64,000 bases of DNA from Paraburkholderia sp. (GCF_028283785.1 NZ_JAPWKB010000005.1:792050-856049), one strand, 5' to 3'; shown: positions 48,976 through 58,110, counted from the first letter of the stretch. The notes: generated by a model not told the origin, from the letters alone. Program-made: numbers and translations.

Positions 48976-50028
48976 TTGAACACGACACGCATCGCGGTGG
49001 CCGGCGCGGGCTACATCGGACTTGCGCATATCGGCGTATTGCAGACCAGCCCGACCTGTACGCTCAGCGCAATCGTCGATCCGTCGCCCTCCGCCGATGC
49101 CGTCGCGGCAAAGGCGGGCGTGCCGCTGTACCGGTCGCTGGACGAACTGTTCGCGCGCGATCGTCCCGATGGCGTCGTGCTCGCGACGCCGAACCCGATG
49201 CACGTCGCCCACGCGCTGCGCTGCATCGACGCGAAGCTGCCGATCCTGCTGGAAAAGCCGGTTGCGCCCACGGTGGCCGACGCGCAGATCATCGCGGCCG
49301 CTGCGGCGCGCGCGGGCGCGACGATCCTGATCGGCCATCATCGCGCGCACAGCCCGATCATGGCGCGCGCAAAGCAGCTGATCGACGAAGACCAGATCGG
49401 CAAGATCGTCGCGGTGATGGGCAGCGCCGTGTTCTTCAAACCCGATGCGTATTACATCGACGCGCCGTGGCGCAAGGAACCCGGCGCCGGTCCCGTCTTG
49501 CTGAACATGATTCACGAAGTGCACAATCTGCGGATGCTGTGCGGCGATATCGTCGCGGTGCAGGCGTTCGCGTCGCACGCCGCGCGCGGCTTCCCGGTCG
49601 AAGATACGGTGGCGATCAATTTGCGCTTCGCAAACGGCGCGCTCGGCAGCTTCATGTTGTCGGACACGGCGGCGTGTGCGCGAAGCTGGGAGCAGACGTC
49701 GCGGGAAAATCCGGCGTATCCGAGCTATCCCGACGAAGATTGCTACGTGATCGCCGGGACATTCGGCTCGCTGTCGGTGCCGACGATGCGGCTCAAGACC
49801 TATGCGCGGCCGGAAGATCGTTCATGGTGGAAACCGTTCGACGTTGCCGTCGCCGAGACTGCGCATGCCGACCCGCTGGCGCGCCAGATCGAGCATTTCG
49901 GCGAGGTGGTGCGCGGTGAAGCGATGCCGCTGGTCAGCCTCGACGACGGCCTGCAGAACCTGCGAATCACCGAGGCAATCGTGACCGCGGCCAGGAGCGG
50001 CGCTATAGTCGATACGACGCCGACGTGA
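48976..50028 (+). CDS. Gfo/Idh/MocA-family oxidoreductase
   Basis: The 350-residue NAD(P)-dependent dehydrogenase has the N-terminal Rossmann fold (RIAVAGAGYIGLAHIGVL, about 4-21), the family motif EKPVAPT (about 96), and the C-terminal alpha/beta substrate domain with GPVLLNMIHEVHNLRML (about 174-190; His residues in the active site). The start is set at the TTG at 48976, six bases after GGGGGAG; a GTG at 48970 would touch the Shine-Dalgarno. Substrates in this family are sugars, inositols or cyclic polyols. In this operon a polyol acid such as quinate or shikimate is a reasonable guess. Confidence 0.85.
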   Translation: MNTTRIAVAGAGYIGLAHIGVLQTSPTCTLSAIVDPSPSADAVAAKAGVPLYRSLDELFARDRPDGVVLATPNPMHVAHALRCIDAKLPILLEKPVAPTVADAQIIAAAAARAGATILIGHHRAHSPIMARAKQLIDEDQIGKIVAVMGSAVFFKPDAYYIDAPWRKEPGAGPVLLNMIHEVHNLRMLCGDIVAVQAFASHAARGFPVEDTVAINLRFANGALGSFMLSDTAACARSWEQTSRENPAYPSYPDEDCYVIAGTFGSLSVPTMRLKTYARPEDRSWWKPFDVAVAETAHADPLARQIEHFGEVVRGEAMPLVSLDDGLQNLRITEAIVTAARSGAIVDTTPT

Positions 50029-50107
50029 ATCGCGCCAGGAACCGCGCCCGATTACGCTGCATGGATGTTTAGCTTCGACCTGTTTATCCGTTTAACCGAG
50101 GACCTGC

Positions 50108-50545
50108 ATGAAAAAGATTGTTGTGCTTCACGGCGTTAACCTGAACATGTTCGGCAAGCGCGATCCGAAGCAATACGGCACCGCCACGCTCGACCAGATC
50201 GACTCGCAACTGAAAGCGCTCGGTCAGGAACTGGGCGCCGACGTGGAAAGCTATCAGACCAACCTCGAAGGCGAGATGTGCGAGCGTATTCATCGCGCGT
50301 TCACCGAAAAAGCCGACGCGATCGTGATCAACGCGGGTGCGTGGACGCACTACAGCTATGGCATCCGCGACGCACTCGCGATCCTCACCGTGCCGATCAT
50401 CGAAGTGCATATGTCGAACGTGCATGCACGCGAAACCTTCCGCCATACGTCGGTATTCGCGGAAGTCGTCAAGGGGCAAATCTGCGGTTTCGGCGTGGAC
50501 AGCTATCTGCTCGGCCTGCGCGCCGCGATGTCCGCCATCCAGTGA
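50108..50545 (+). CDS. aroQ: Type II 3-dehydroquinate dehydratase
   Basis: The 145-residue enzyme interconverts 3-dehydroquinate and 3-dehydroshikimate and works as a dodecamer. Visible motifs: VNLNMFGKRDPKQYG (about 10-24, with the active-site Arg and Tyr), QTNLEGEMCERIHRAF (about 49-64), VINAGAWTHYSYGIRDAL (about 73-90), and HMSNVHARETFRHTSVFA (about 100-117, catalytic His). The Leu in NLEGE is a variant of the usual NHEGE. GAGG precedes the ATG. Its neighbours (MHS carrier and oxidoreductase) suggest catabolic use rather than, or besides, aromatic amino-acid synthesis. Confidence 0.95.
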   Translation: MKKIVVLHGVNLNMFGKRDPKQYGTATLDQIDSQLKALGQELGADVESYQTNLEGEMCERIHRAFTEKADAIVINAGAWTHYSYGIRDALAILTVPIIEVHMSNVHARETFRHTSVFAEVVKGQICGFGVDSYLLGLRAAMSAIQ

Positions 50546-50640
50546 GCATCGGCGCGTGACGCCTGGCTGTCTGTCTGTCACGCGCACCGTAACCACGCGG
50601 CGGTCCGATCCGGCCGCCGCCGACCGAGTCACCCTCATCG

Positions 50641-51144
50641 ATGCGATCCGCCTCCTTTCCTTCCGCGTTGCCGTCCGGTTCCGACTTCGACGCCGAAGCC
50701 GACGACACGGCCACGTCCGCGCCAATCGCCGATCCGCTGTTGTCGCAGTTGATCAGTTACAACGCCCGCCGCGGCTGGCTGGCCGTTCAGGACGCATTTG
50801 CGCGGCGGATGGCCGAGCATGAACTGACGCAGCCGGAATTCAGCGTGATGGCGGTCGTGAAGGCCAATCCGAAGATCGCGCCGGCTGCGCTGTCCGATGC
50901 GCTGGCCATTGCACCGCCCAACCTGCTGACCATTCTCGACCGGCTGGAAAAGCGCGAACTGCTGCGTCGCGACCGGGATCGCGACGACAAACGGGTGCAG
51001 GCGCTCAAGCTGACCGCCTCCGGATCGCGTCTGTTGCAGAAGGCGACCAAGACGGTGATGTACGCGGAAGCCGATGCGACCCACCGTCTCGACGAAGCCG
51101 AATGCGAAACGCTGAACCGGCTGCTGATCAAGCTGTATAGCTGA
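50641..51144 (+). CDS. MarR-family regulator, probable control of the hydroxycinnamate genes
   Basis: The 167-residue MarR-type regulator has an acidic N-terminal extension of about 30 residues. The winged helix-turn-helix core is at about 65-135 (HELTQPEFSVMAVVKANPKI, APPNLLTILDRLEKRELLRR, DDKRVQALKLT). It converges with the amidohydrolase gene of the ferulate operon, and MarR repressors (FerC, HcaR) commonly respond to hydroxycinnamoyl-CoA thioesters. The ATG at 50641 lacks a Shine-Dalgarno, so an internal start is possible. The likely operator is the palindrome at 56513-56529, which is inference. Confidence 0.82.
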   Translation: MRSASFPSALPSGSDFDAEADDTATSAPIADPLLSQLISYNARRGWLAVQDAFARRMAEHELTQPEFSVMAVVKANPKIAPAALSDALAIAPPNLLTILDRLEKRELLRRDRDRDDKRVQALKLTASGSRLLQKATKTVMYAEADATHRLDEAECETLNRLLIKLYS

Positions 51145-51180
51145 CCGGCACGGCCGCAATCGCATCGGCAACCACGGTCT

Positions 51181-52059
51181 TCAAGCCGCCAGGCCCAGCA
51201 CGTCGATTGCGTTCTGCTTGAGGATCAACGGATGCACGTCCGGCTTGAAACCGGCCGTCTGGAAGTCTTCGAGCCACCGGTCGGGCCGGATCAACGGGAA
51301 GTCCGACGCGAACAGCATTTTGTGTTTCAGCAGCGTGTTCGCGTACTTGACCAGCTCCGGCGAGAAATATTTCGGCGACCATCCGGACAGATCGATATAC
51401 ACGTTCGGCTTATGCAGCGCGATCGACAGCGCCTGTTCCTGCCACGGCCACGACGGATGCGCGATGATGATCTTCATCGCCGGAAAATCGACCGCGACGT
51501 CGTCGAGATAGATCGGCTCCGAATACTTCAGCCGCAAGCCGCCGCCGCCCGGCATGCCCGCGCCCATGCCCGAATGGCCGCTGTGGAATACCGCCGGCAA
51601 ACCGTATTCGGCGATCACTTCGTACAGCGGATACGCAAGCGGATCGTTGGCGAAAAAGCCTTGCATCGTCGGATGAAACTTGAAGCCGCGTACGCCGTAT
51701 TCCTCGATCAGCTTGCGGGCTTCGCGCGCGCCCATCTTGCCCTTGTGCGGATCGATGCTGGCGAACGCGATCATGATGTCGCTGTTGTTCTGCGCGAATT
51801 CCGCAATTTCTTCGTTCGGAATCCGGCGTCGGCCGAGGTTCGATTCGCAATCCACCGTGAACATCACGAAGCCGATCTTGCGCTCGCGGTAATGGTCGAT
51901 GGTTTCGGGAATCGTGGGCCGTCGGCCGAGTTTCAGCACGGTGCCGAAGTATTTGTCGGCGGCATCGTCGAATGCCTTGCCGAACAGGTCGGGAGGCTGG
52001 CAGCACGACACTTCGGCGTGAACGTGCGTGTCGATCGCGATCAGGTTGTGAAGGTCCAA
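51181..52059 (-). CDS. Amidohydrolase-family enzyme in the ferulate operon
   Basis: The 292-residue protein is of the amidohydrolase_2 (COG2159-like) group. Metal-site residues are in IDTHVHAE (His-x-His, about 9-16), GFKFHPTMQGFF (His about 127), VFHSGHSGMG (about 157), and FASDFPLIRPDRW (Asp about 252). Members with this sequence type are annotated as 4-hydroxyphenyl-beta-ketoacyl-CoA hydrolases in phenylpropanoid catabolism, which would fit the operon. The start is a TTG at 52059 with GGAGA five bases upstream. It is the last gene of the operon, 29 bp after fcs. Confidence 0.82.
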   Translation of the reverse strand: MDLHNLIAIDTHVHAEVSCCQPPDLFGKAFDDAADKYFGTVLKLGRRPTIPETIDHYRERKIGFVMFTVDCESNLGRRRIPNEEIAEFAQNNSDIMIAFASIDPHKGKMGAREARKLIEEYGVRGFKFHPTMQGFFANDPLAYPLYEVIAEYGLPAVFHSGHSGMGAGMPGGGGLRLKYSEPIYLDDVAVDFPAMKIIIAHPSWPWQEQALSIALHKPNVYIDLSGWSPKYFSPELVKYANTLLKHKMLFASDFPLIRPDRWLEDFQTAGFKPDVHPLILKQNAIDVLGLAA

Positions 52060-52088
52060 GCCGGTCTCCGGGTTTGAGCGCGTCGCGA

Positions 52089-53990
52089 TCAGCGTGGTGC
52101 GTGCAGCACGTCGGGATGATCGTCGTCGGCTGCGTGCAAGGTATCCACGTGTTGCGCACGATGCTTCAGCACGACACGCTGATTGATCGAGCCTTTATCT
52201 GTGATCTCGCCGATTGCCAGCGACGGCGGCTGTTCGAGCAGACACAGCCGCGCGACATACGTGGCGCTGCCGGTTGCGCGCTGATTCAGTCGTGTCAGCA
52301 GGTCGGCGAAAAACGCCTTTACGGCAGGCGCGCGTATCACGTCCGCGACACTGGCTTGCGGCGGCAAACCGGCCAGCGCACGACATTCGTCCACACGCGG
52401 AAACACCATCAAACCGATATCCGCCCGGTCCAGCCCGGTGACGACGACGTCCTGCACATACGGCGCGCCTTCCGACACCACGCGCGCGCGCAACGGCCCG
52501 ACGCTGACGAACGTGCCCGTATTCAGCTTGAAGTCTTCCGCGATGCGACCGTCGAACATCAAGCCCCATTCCGGATGCTCGGGATTCGCGAAGGTGGCGG
52601 CGTCGCCGGTGCGGTAATAGCCTTCGTCGTCGAAGGCGTCGCGCGGATCGCCTTCTTTCAGACGCCAGTAACCGGCCATCACGTGCGGACCGCGAAAACG
52701 CATTTCGAGCTTGCCGTCGACCGGAACCAGCTTCGTCTCGCAACCGGGCGCGGGCAGACCGAGATAACCGGCGCACATCAGCGGACCCGTCGTGAACAGA
52801 CTGCTGGGCGAGGTTTCGGTCATGCCGAGTCCGGCCATGATGCGAATCCGCGTGCCGCAATATTGCTCGGTCACGCGTTCGAGCCGGTTCCATGCCGCTT
52901 GCGACAACCCCGCGCCCGCGAAGAAATACAGTTTTACGTTCGAGAAAAACGTGTCGCGCAGGGTCTGATCGGTTTCGAGCGCGGCGGCGAGTTCTTCCCA
53001 GCCTTTCGGCACGTTGAAGTACACGGTCGGCGCAACCTCGCGCAAGTTGCGCAGCGTTTCGGGGAATTGCTGCGGCGTCGGACGGCCGTCGTCGATATAC
53101 AGCGTGCCGCCGTTGTAAAGCACGATGCCCACGTTATGACTGCCGCCGAACGTATGGCTCCACGGCAACCAGTCCACCAGCACCGGCGGCTCGACCGCGA
53201 ATTGCGGGAAGGTCTGACGCAGCATCTGCTGATTGCTGCACAGCATCCGCTGCGTAGTCGGCACGGCTTTCGGCAGGCGCGTCGAGCCCGACGTAAACAG
53301 GAATTTCGCCAGCGTGTCCGGTCCGAGCGATGCGTGATGCGCATCGATGGTGGTCGGCACGGTTTGAAGCAGCGCGGCGAACGGCGTGGTCGTGCGGCCG
53401 TCGTCGAGCGTGGTCGCATCGGCGTCCGACGTGACGATTTCGACGTCCGCGCCGGTGGTCGCCGTCAAGGCCGCGCGATACGCGGCGAGGTCGGACACCA
53501 GCACCAGTCCCGGCGTCAGCGTCTCGACCGCATGGCGCAGCTTGCCGAAATCGGACGACACCAGTGCGTAAGCGGGCGAAACCGGCGCAAACGGCACGCC
53601 CGCCATCAATGCGCCGAGCGTCAGTTGCAGATGATCGAGGTCGTTGCCGGACAGCACCATCACCGGACGGTCCGCGCCGAGATTGCGTGCCAGCAATGCC
53701 TGGCCGATCGCGCGGGCGCGCGTCAGCATCTCCGCATAGCTGATGCCGAACCAGTTTCCGTCCGCGTTGCGGCGTGCGGCGAGCCAGCGGTCCGGATGCG
53801 CGTTCGCGCCGTCGATCAGCCGGTCGGTGATGCGCGCGGGATACGGATCGAGCGTTTCGGTGGATTTCAGATACCAGACGTCACCGTCCCGCGTGATAGC
53901 GGGCGGTGCGCTGCCGAGTGCGACGGGCCGGTAGCGCGGCTGACCGACGTGCGCGACGGCGGCCTCGCCCTGCGTGGCGATACTGTTCAC
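52089..53990 (-). CDS. fcs: Feruloyl-CoA synthetase
   Basis: The 633-residue ANL-superfamily ligase activates ferulate and related hydroxycinnamates to CoA thioesters. The AMP-binding P-loop is LFTSGSTRLPKAVPTTQ (about 203-219), followed by DWLPWSHTFGGSHN (about 250), FFAGAGLSQAAWNRLERV (about 370), and GLGMTETSPSSLF (about 395). The motif YYRTGDAATFANP (about 480) contains the hinge region. The start was set at the GTG at 53990, six bases after AAGGAG; the longer frame to 54092 has no Shine-Dalgarno. Length agrees with the long feruloyl-CoA synthetase type. Confidence 0.9.
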   Translation of the reverse strand: MNSIATQGEAAVAHVGQPRYRPVALGSAPPAITRDGDVWYLKSTETLDPYPARITDRLIDGANAHPDRWLAARRNADGNWFGISYAEMLTRARAIGQALLARNLGADRPVMVLSGNDLDHLQLTLGALMAGVPFAPVSPAYALVSSDFGKLRHAVETLTPGLVLVSDLAAYRAALTATTGADVEIVTSDADATTLDDGRTTTPFAALLQTVPTTIDAHHASLGPDTLAKFLFTSGSTRLPKAVPTTQRMLCSNQQMLRQTFPQFAVEPPVLVDWLPWSHTFGGSHNVGIVLYNGGTLYIDDGRPTPQQFPETLRNLREVAPTVYFNVPKGWEELAAALETDQTLRDTFFSNVKLYFFAGAGLSQAAWNRLERVTEQYCGTRIRIMAGLGMTETSPSSLFTTGPLMCAGYLGLPAPGCETKLVPVDGKLEMRFRGPHVMAGYWRLKEGDPRDAFDDEGYYRTGDAATFANPEHPEWGLMFDGRIAEDFKLNTGTFVSVGPLRARVVSEGAPYVQDVVVTGLDRADIGLMVFPRVDECRALAGLPPQASVADVIRAPAVKAFFADLLTRLNQRATGSATYVARLCLLEQPPSLAIGEITDKGSINQRVVLKHRAQHVDTLHAADDDHPDVLHAPR

Positions 53991-54108
53991 ACTGTCTCCT
54001 TGTCTTGTTCTGATACGAGCGACGCACCGCGCGTCTGCGCGATGCGTGTTCCGTGACCCGCACGCATGGCGCGCGTCGTGGCGCGGCGCCATCCTCGTGC
54101 GGTGCGGG

Positions 54109-55560
54109 TCAGATCGGGTAGTGCCGTTCGCCGGTTTGAATCGTGATCCAGCGCAGTTCGGTGAATTCGCCGATCGATGCCTTGCTGCCGAAGCGGCCGT
54201 AGCCGCTGTTCTTCACGCCGCCGAACGGCATTTGCGCTTCGTCGTGAACGGTCGGGCCGTTGATATGACAGATGCCCGCTTCGATCCGCTTCGACAGCGC
54301 CAGCGCGCGCGACACGTCACGGCTGAAAATCGCCGACGACAAACCGAACTCGCTGTCGTTCGCGACGTGCACGGCTTCGTCGTCGCTATCCACGCGTTGC
54401 ACGGTGACGACCGGTCCGAACGATTCCTCTCGATACAGCCGCATGTCGGGCGTGATGCCGTCCACGATGGACGGCTGCATGATCGCGCCGTCCACCTGAC
54501 AACCGACCGGCAGCGTCGCGCCGTGCGCACGCGCATCATCGACCAGCGCAGCGACGCGCGCGGCGGCGTTCGCGCCGACCATCGCGCCCAACTGGCAGTT
54601 TTCGTCGCGCGGATTGCCGGCCTTCAGCGAGCGCGCCTTCGCTGCGAGCCTGTCGACGAACGCATCGGCGATCTTCCGATCCACGATCACGCGCTCGGTC
54701 GACATGCAGATTTGCCCCTGATTGAAGAACGCGCCGAACGCGATGCCATCGACGGCCGCGTCGAGATCCGCATCGTCGAGCACGAGCACCGGCGCCTTGC
54801 CGCCGAGTTCGAGCAGCGCGGGCTTCAGATGCGCCGCCGCGAGCTGCGCGATGATGCGTCCCACATGCGTCGAGCCGGTGAAATTCACGCGACGCACGGC
54901 TGGGTTGGCGATCAGCCGCTCGACGATCGCCGCCGCATCGTCCGGCGCATTCGTCACGACATTGACGACGCCCGCGCCGAGACCGGCGTCGTTCAGCACC
55001 TGGCCGATCAGCGCATGCACGCCCGGGCACAACTCCGACGCTTTCAGCACGACCGTGTTGCCGCACGCGAGCGGCATCGCCAGGGCACGCGTGCCGAGGA
55101 TCACCGGCGCATTCCACGGCGCGATGCCGAGCACGACGCCGCACGGCTGGCGCACGGCCATCGCGAGGTTGTTCGGCACATCGGTGGGAATCACGCTGCC
55201 GTCGATCTGCGTGGTCATTGCCGCGGCTTCGCGCAGCATGTTGGCGGCCAGCATCACGTTGAAGCCCAGCCAGTTGGGCTTCGCGCCGGTTTCCGCGACG
55301 CCGGTCGCGATGAACTCGGCGGTGCGCTGATCCATCAGATCGGCGGCTTTCGACAGGCGTTTGCGTCGCTCGCCGGGCGACAGCGCGGCCCATGCGGGGA
55401 ACGCGGCCTGCGCGGCGGCCACCGCCGCGTCGGCGTCGGCGAGACCGGCGGCCGGCGCGCGCGACGCGACGTCATCCGTCGACGGATCGCGCCGCTCGTA
55501 AGTCGCGCCATCGGCGGCAGCGCGCAATTCGCCACCGATCAACATCCGTACATCGATCAT
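54109..55560 (-). CDS. vdh: Vanillin (aromatic aldehyde) dehydrogenase
   Basis: The 483-residue NAD-dependent dehydrogenase oxidises vanillin or 4-hydroxybenzaldehyde formed by Ech. Motifs are GIAPWNAPVILGTRALA (about 140), NFTGSTHVGRI (about 220), catalytic Glu in LELGGKAPVLVLDD (about 246), catalytic Cys in FFNQGQICMSTER (about 280), and PFGGVKNSGYGRFG (about 445). GGAGA precedes the ATG. It lies 37 bp after ech. Upstream of fcs, a 118-bp gap without a clear terminator separates the two genes. Confidence 0.92.
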   Translation of the reverse strand: MIDVRMLIGGELRAAADGATYERRDPSTDDVASRAPAAGLADADAAVAAAQAAFPAWAALSPGERRKRLSKAADLMDQRTAEFIATGVAETGAKPNWLGFNVMLAANMLREAAAMTTQIDGSVIPTDVPNNLAMAVRQPCGVVLGIAPWNAPVILGTRALAMPLACGNTVVLKASELCPGVHALIGQVLNDAGLGAGVVNVVTNAPDDAAAIVERLIANPAVRRVNFTGSTHVGRIIAQLAAAHLKPALLELGGKAPVLVLDDADLDAAVDGIAFGAFFNQGQICMSTERVIVDRKIADAFVDRLAAKARSLKAGNPRDENCQLGAMVGANAAARVAALVDDARAHGATLPVGCQVDGAIMQPSIVDGITPDMRLYREESFGPVVTVQRVDSDDEAVHVANDSEFGLSSAIFSRDVSRALALSKRIEAGICHINGPTVHDEAQMPFGGVKNSGYGRFGSKASIGEFTELRWITIQTGERHYPI

Positions 55561-55597
55561 CGTGTGTCTCCGTATTGACGACGGTTCGCCCGCGCCA

Positions 55598-56428
55598 TCA
55601 CCGTTTGTACGCTTGCAGGCCCGGCTTGATCGCCTTGTCGTCGAGGAACTGCTTCAGGCCTTGTTCGCGACCGTGTTCCGGATCGCGCAACTGCGCCTGG
55701 TCGAGCTTCGCGTACAGATAATCTTCGCCCTGTTCCCACGTCAGTTCGCGGGCGCGCTTGAAGCCGTGCTTCGCGGCGCGCAACACGACCGGGTTCTTTT
55801 CCAGCAATTTTGCAGCAAGCGCGACGGTTTCCTCGCGGAGTTGCGACAGCGGCACGCTCTTGTTGACGAGGCCCATGTCGGCCGCTTCGACGCCGGTGAA
55901 GGTGTCGCCGGTCATGATGTAGTGCAGCGCGCGACGATGTCCGACGGTATCGGCCATGGCCTTGCTGACGAGATTGCCCGGCGGAATGCCCCAGTTGATC
56001 TCGGACAGGCCGAATACGGCTTCGTCCGCGGCGATCGCGAGGTCGCACGCGACCAGCGGCGAGAAACCGCCGCCGAAGCACCAGCCGTTGACCATCGCGA
56101 TGGTCGGCTTCGCGTACATCCGCAGACGGCGCCATTGCCAGTCGGACGCGTCGCGGCGAATCCGTTCCTGCAGGATTTCCGGACCGCCGTCGATTTCGCG
56201 GAAATACTCTTTCAGGTCCATCCCGGCCGTCCACGCGGAGCCCGCGCCGGTCAGCACGACGACTCTCGCGTCGGCGTCGAGTTCGACGGCGTCGAGCACC
56301 TGAATCATTTCGGTGTTCAGCGTCGGGCTCATCGCGTTGCGCTTTTCCGGACGGTTGAACATCACCCATGCAATGCCGGCTTCGACTTTCACATCGACCG
56401 TTGTCCAGCGACCTTCGTACTTGCTCAT
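55598..56428 (-). CDS. ech: Hydroxycinnamoyl-CoA hydratase/lyase (feruloyl-CoA hydratase)
   Basis: The 276-residue crotonase-family enzyme hydrates feruloyl-CoA and then cleaves it by retro-aldol reaction to vanillin and acetyl-CoA. It is almost residue-for-residue like the Pseudomonas enzyme: RWTTVDVKVEAGIAWVMFNR at the start, AGMDLKEYFREIDGGPEILQ (oxyanion site, about 70-90), NGWCFGGGFSPLVACDLAI (about 112-130), and GLSEINWGIPPGNLVSKAM with the catalytic Glu at about 143. The start at 56428 gives exactly the known family length. It is the first gene of the fcs-vdh operon and has a promoter whose spacer is a palindrome (56507-56535). Confidence 0.97.
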   Translation of the reverse strand: MSKYEGRWTTVDVKVEAGIAWVMFNRPEKRNAMSPTLNTEMIQVLDAVELDADARVVVLTGAGSAWTAGMDLKEYFREIDGGPEILQERIRRDASDWQWRRLRMYAKPTIAMVNGWCFGGGFSPLVACDLAIAADEAVFGLSEINWGIPPGNLVSKAMADTVGHRRALHYIMTGDTFTGVEAADMGLVNKSVPLSQLREETVALAAKLLEKNPVVLRAAKHGFKRARELTWEQGEDYLYAKLDQAQLRDPEHGREQGLKQFLDDKAIKPGLQAYKR

Positions 56429-56506
56429 CGTCGTGTTCCTGAAATTGTCTTGAGAATGCACCCGGACGTCGCATCGCCGCGCGCCGACATCGGGTGAACA
56501 GACTTT

Positions 56507-56535
56507 ATTTAATATCAGGTGGCCTGATAATACAA
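56507..56535 (-). promoter_or_regulatory. ech operon promoter with operator palindrome in the spacer
   Basis: Read on the minus strand: TTGTAT (56535-56530), 17-bp spacer, TTAAAT (56512-56507). The spacer is the perfect palindrome TATCAGG-nnn-CCTGATA (56513-56529). A repressor bound there would block RNA polymerase directly. The MarR regulator at 50641 is the most likely ligand-responsive partner. The same site may also influence the divergent transporter gene. Confidence 0.6.
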
Positions 56536-56747
56536 GCGGGTTTTGCCCCGGTAAAACCCTGATCCACCGGGTGGCGGGCGGCAGGACCGGCAATGGACGA
56601 TGCACTTCATTATGTGGGATGCAGTCCGACTAATTGCCGGCAAATTCGGGTAAACAGCCGTGTTTCTCCGGTGAAGTCGCGGCATATAGTGTGACTATCT
56701 TGTAAGAAATAGACCGCGAAAACGCGATAAAAGCGAGGAGACAACCC

Positions 56748-58073
56748 GTGACCGACAAGTTCACAGGCGGCGCCGGCGTGGCGAACGCATCTGCAAGCCA
56801 GCCCGCAACCGCGACGCATATGAATCTGCGCTGGCAGGTGCTGATCTGGCTGATGATTGGCGGCGTGATCAATTACATCGACCGCGCGAGCCTGTCGATC
56901 GCCGCGCCGGAAATGATTCGCGAGCTGGGGTTGTCGCGCACGCAGATTGGTCTGCTCGGCACGGTGTTCGCGTGGACCTACGCGGTGATGCAATTGCCCG
57001 CAGGCTGGATCATCGACCGCTTCGGCGCGAAAAAGGCGTACGCGATCGGGATGATCTGGTGGAGCGTCGCGACTTATATGACGGGCGTGGTCGGCACGAT
57101 TTCCGGGCTGATCGTGATGCGCGCGCTGCTCGCCGTCGGCGAAGCGCCGTGCTGGCCGACCGCGGCGAAGATCACGGCCGCGTGGTTTCCGGCGAAGGAG
57201 CGCGGTTTCGTCACCGGCATCTGGGATTCGTCGTCCAAGTGGGGCCCGGCGCTGGCGCCGGTCGTGCTGGTCGCGTTGATGGTGACGTTCGGATGGCGCT
57301 CGCTGTTCCACGTTGCCGGCGTGGTCGGGATTGTGTTCGCGGTGCTGTTTTTGCTGCTGTACCGCAACCCGAAAGAGAGCAAGCGGCTGTCCAGGGAAGA
57401 GTTCGCCTATATAGAAGCGGGCGGCGGCGGCCACGAGATGTCGATCGGCAGCTCGAAGCGCGAGTGGCTTTCGCTGTTCTCGCACCGCAGCGTGTGGGGG
57501 ATGATTCTTGGCTATTTCTGCGCGATCTGGCTGTGGAACCTGTTTCTGGTGTTCCTGCCGCTGTATTTGCTCGACCGTTTCCATATCTCGCTCGGGGCGC
57601 TCGGCGTCTATGCGGCGATTCCGTGGATCGGCGGCGCGGTGGGCGAGATCGTGGTCGGGTATGTGACGAAGAAGATGGTCGATCGCGGCATCGCCCAACC
57701 GATCGACGCCAAACGTCTGATGATCGTGGTCTGTGCGATCGGCGCGGCGGTGTCGGCGGTGGCGCTGCCGTTTTCGTCGTCGCTGGCGGTGACGGTCACG
57801 TTGATGACGTTCGGGCTGGCGTTCCTCGCGGCGATCATCGGCGCGGCGTGGGCGCTGGCGTCGGATGTCGCGCCGAAGTCGGCTGTGGCGTCGGTCAGCG
57901 CGATCCAGAACTTCGGCGGGTACTTCGGCGGCGCGTTCTCGCCGGTGGTCGCAGGATTTATCGTGGATCGCACTGGATCGTACGAACTTGCGCTGGTGAG
58001 CGGCGGGGTGATCGCCGGTTGTTCGGCCTTGTTCTACTGGTTCATGGTGCGCAAAGTAGTGACGACAGCCTGA
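56748..58073 (+). CDS. MFS transporter, probable hydroxycinnamate/aromatic acid uptake
   Basis: The 441-residue carrier has 12 membrane segments and resembles the anion:cation symporter family (MhpT/HcnK/PcaK-like and sugar-acid carriers). Features are NYIDRASLSIAAPEM (about 42-56), the helix 2-3 loop GWIIDRFGAKKAYAIG, and GVVGTISGLIVMRALLAVGEA (about 105-125). The start is GTG at 56748, preceded by GAGGAG. It is divergent from ech and shares its regulatory region, which also contains the small palindrome ATAGT-gtg-ACTAT (56686-56698). Ferulate or p-coumarate uptake is the inferred role. Confidence 0.85.
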   Translation: MTDKFTGGAGVANASASQPATATHMNLRWQVLIWLMIGGVINYIDRASLSIAAPEMIRELGLSRTQIGLLGTVFAWTYAVMQLPAGWIIDRFGAKKAYAIGMIWWSVATYMTGVVGTISGLIVMRALLAVGEAPCWPTAAKITAAWFPAKERGFVTGIWDSSSKWGPALAPVVLVALMVTFGWRSLFHVAGVVGIVFAVLFLLLYRNPKESKRLSREEFAYIEAGGGGHEMSIGSSKREWLSLFSHRSVWGMILGYFCAIWLWNLFLVFLPLYLLDRFHISLGALGVYAAIPWIGGAVGEIVVGYVTKKMVDRGIAQPIDAKRLMIVVCAIGAAVSAVALPFSSSLAVTVTLMTFGLAFLAAIIGAAWALASDVAPKSAVASVSAIQNFGGYFGGAFSPVVAGFIVDRTGSYELALVSGGVIAGCSALFYWFMVRKVVTTA

Positions 58074-58110
58074 GTGGTTTTCCTTAAGACGCTTGGAGCA
58101 GTACTGAGAC

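Noticed and set aside
51972..54056. Long plus-strand frame opposite the feruloyl-CoA synthetase gene (694 codons)
   Set aside because: It mirrors the fcs gene and has the Arg/His-rich composition of an antisense artefact; fcs has clear AMP-ligase motifs.
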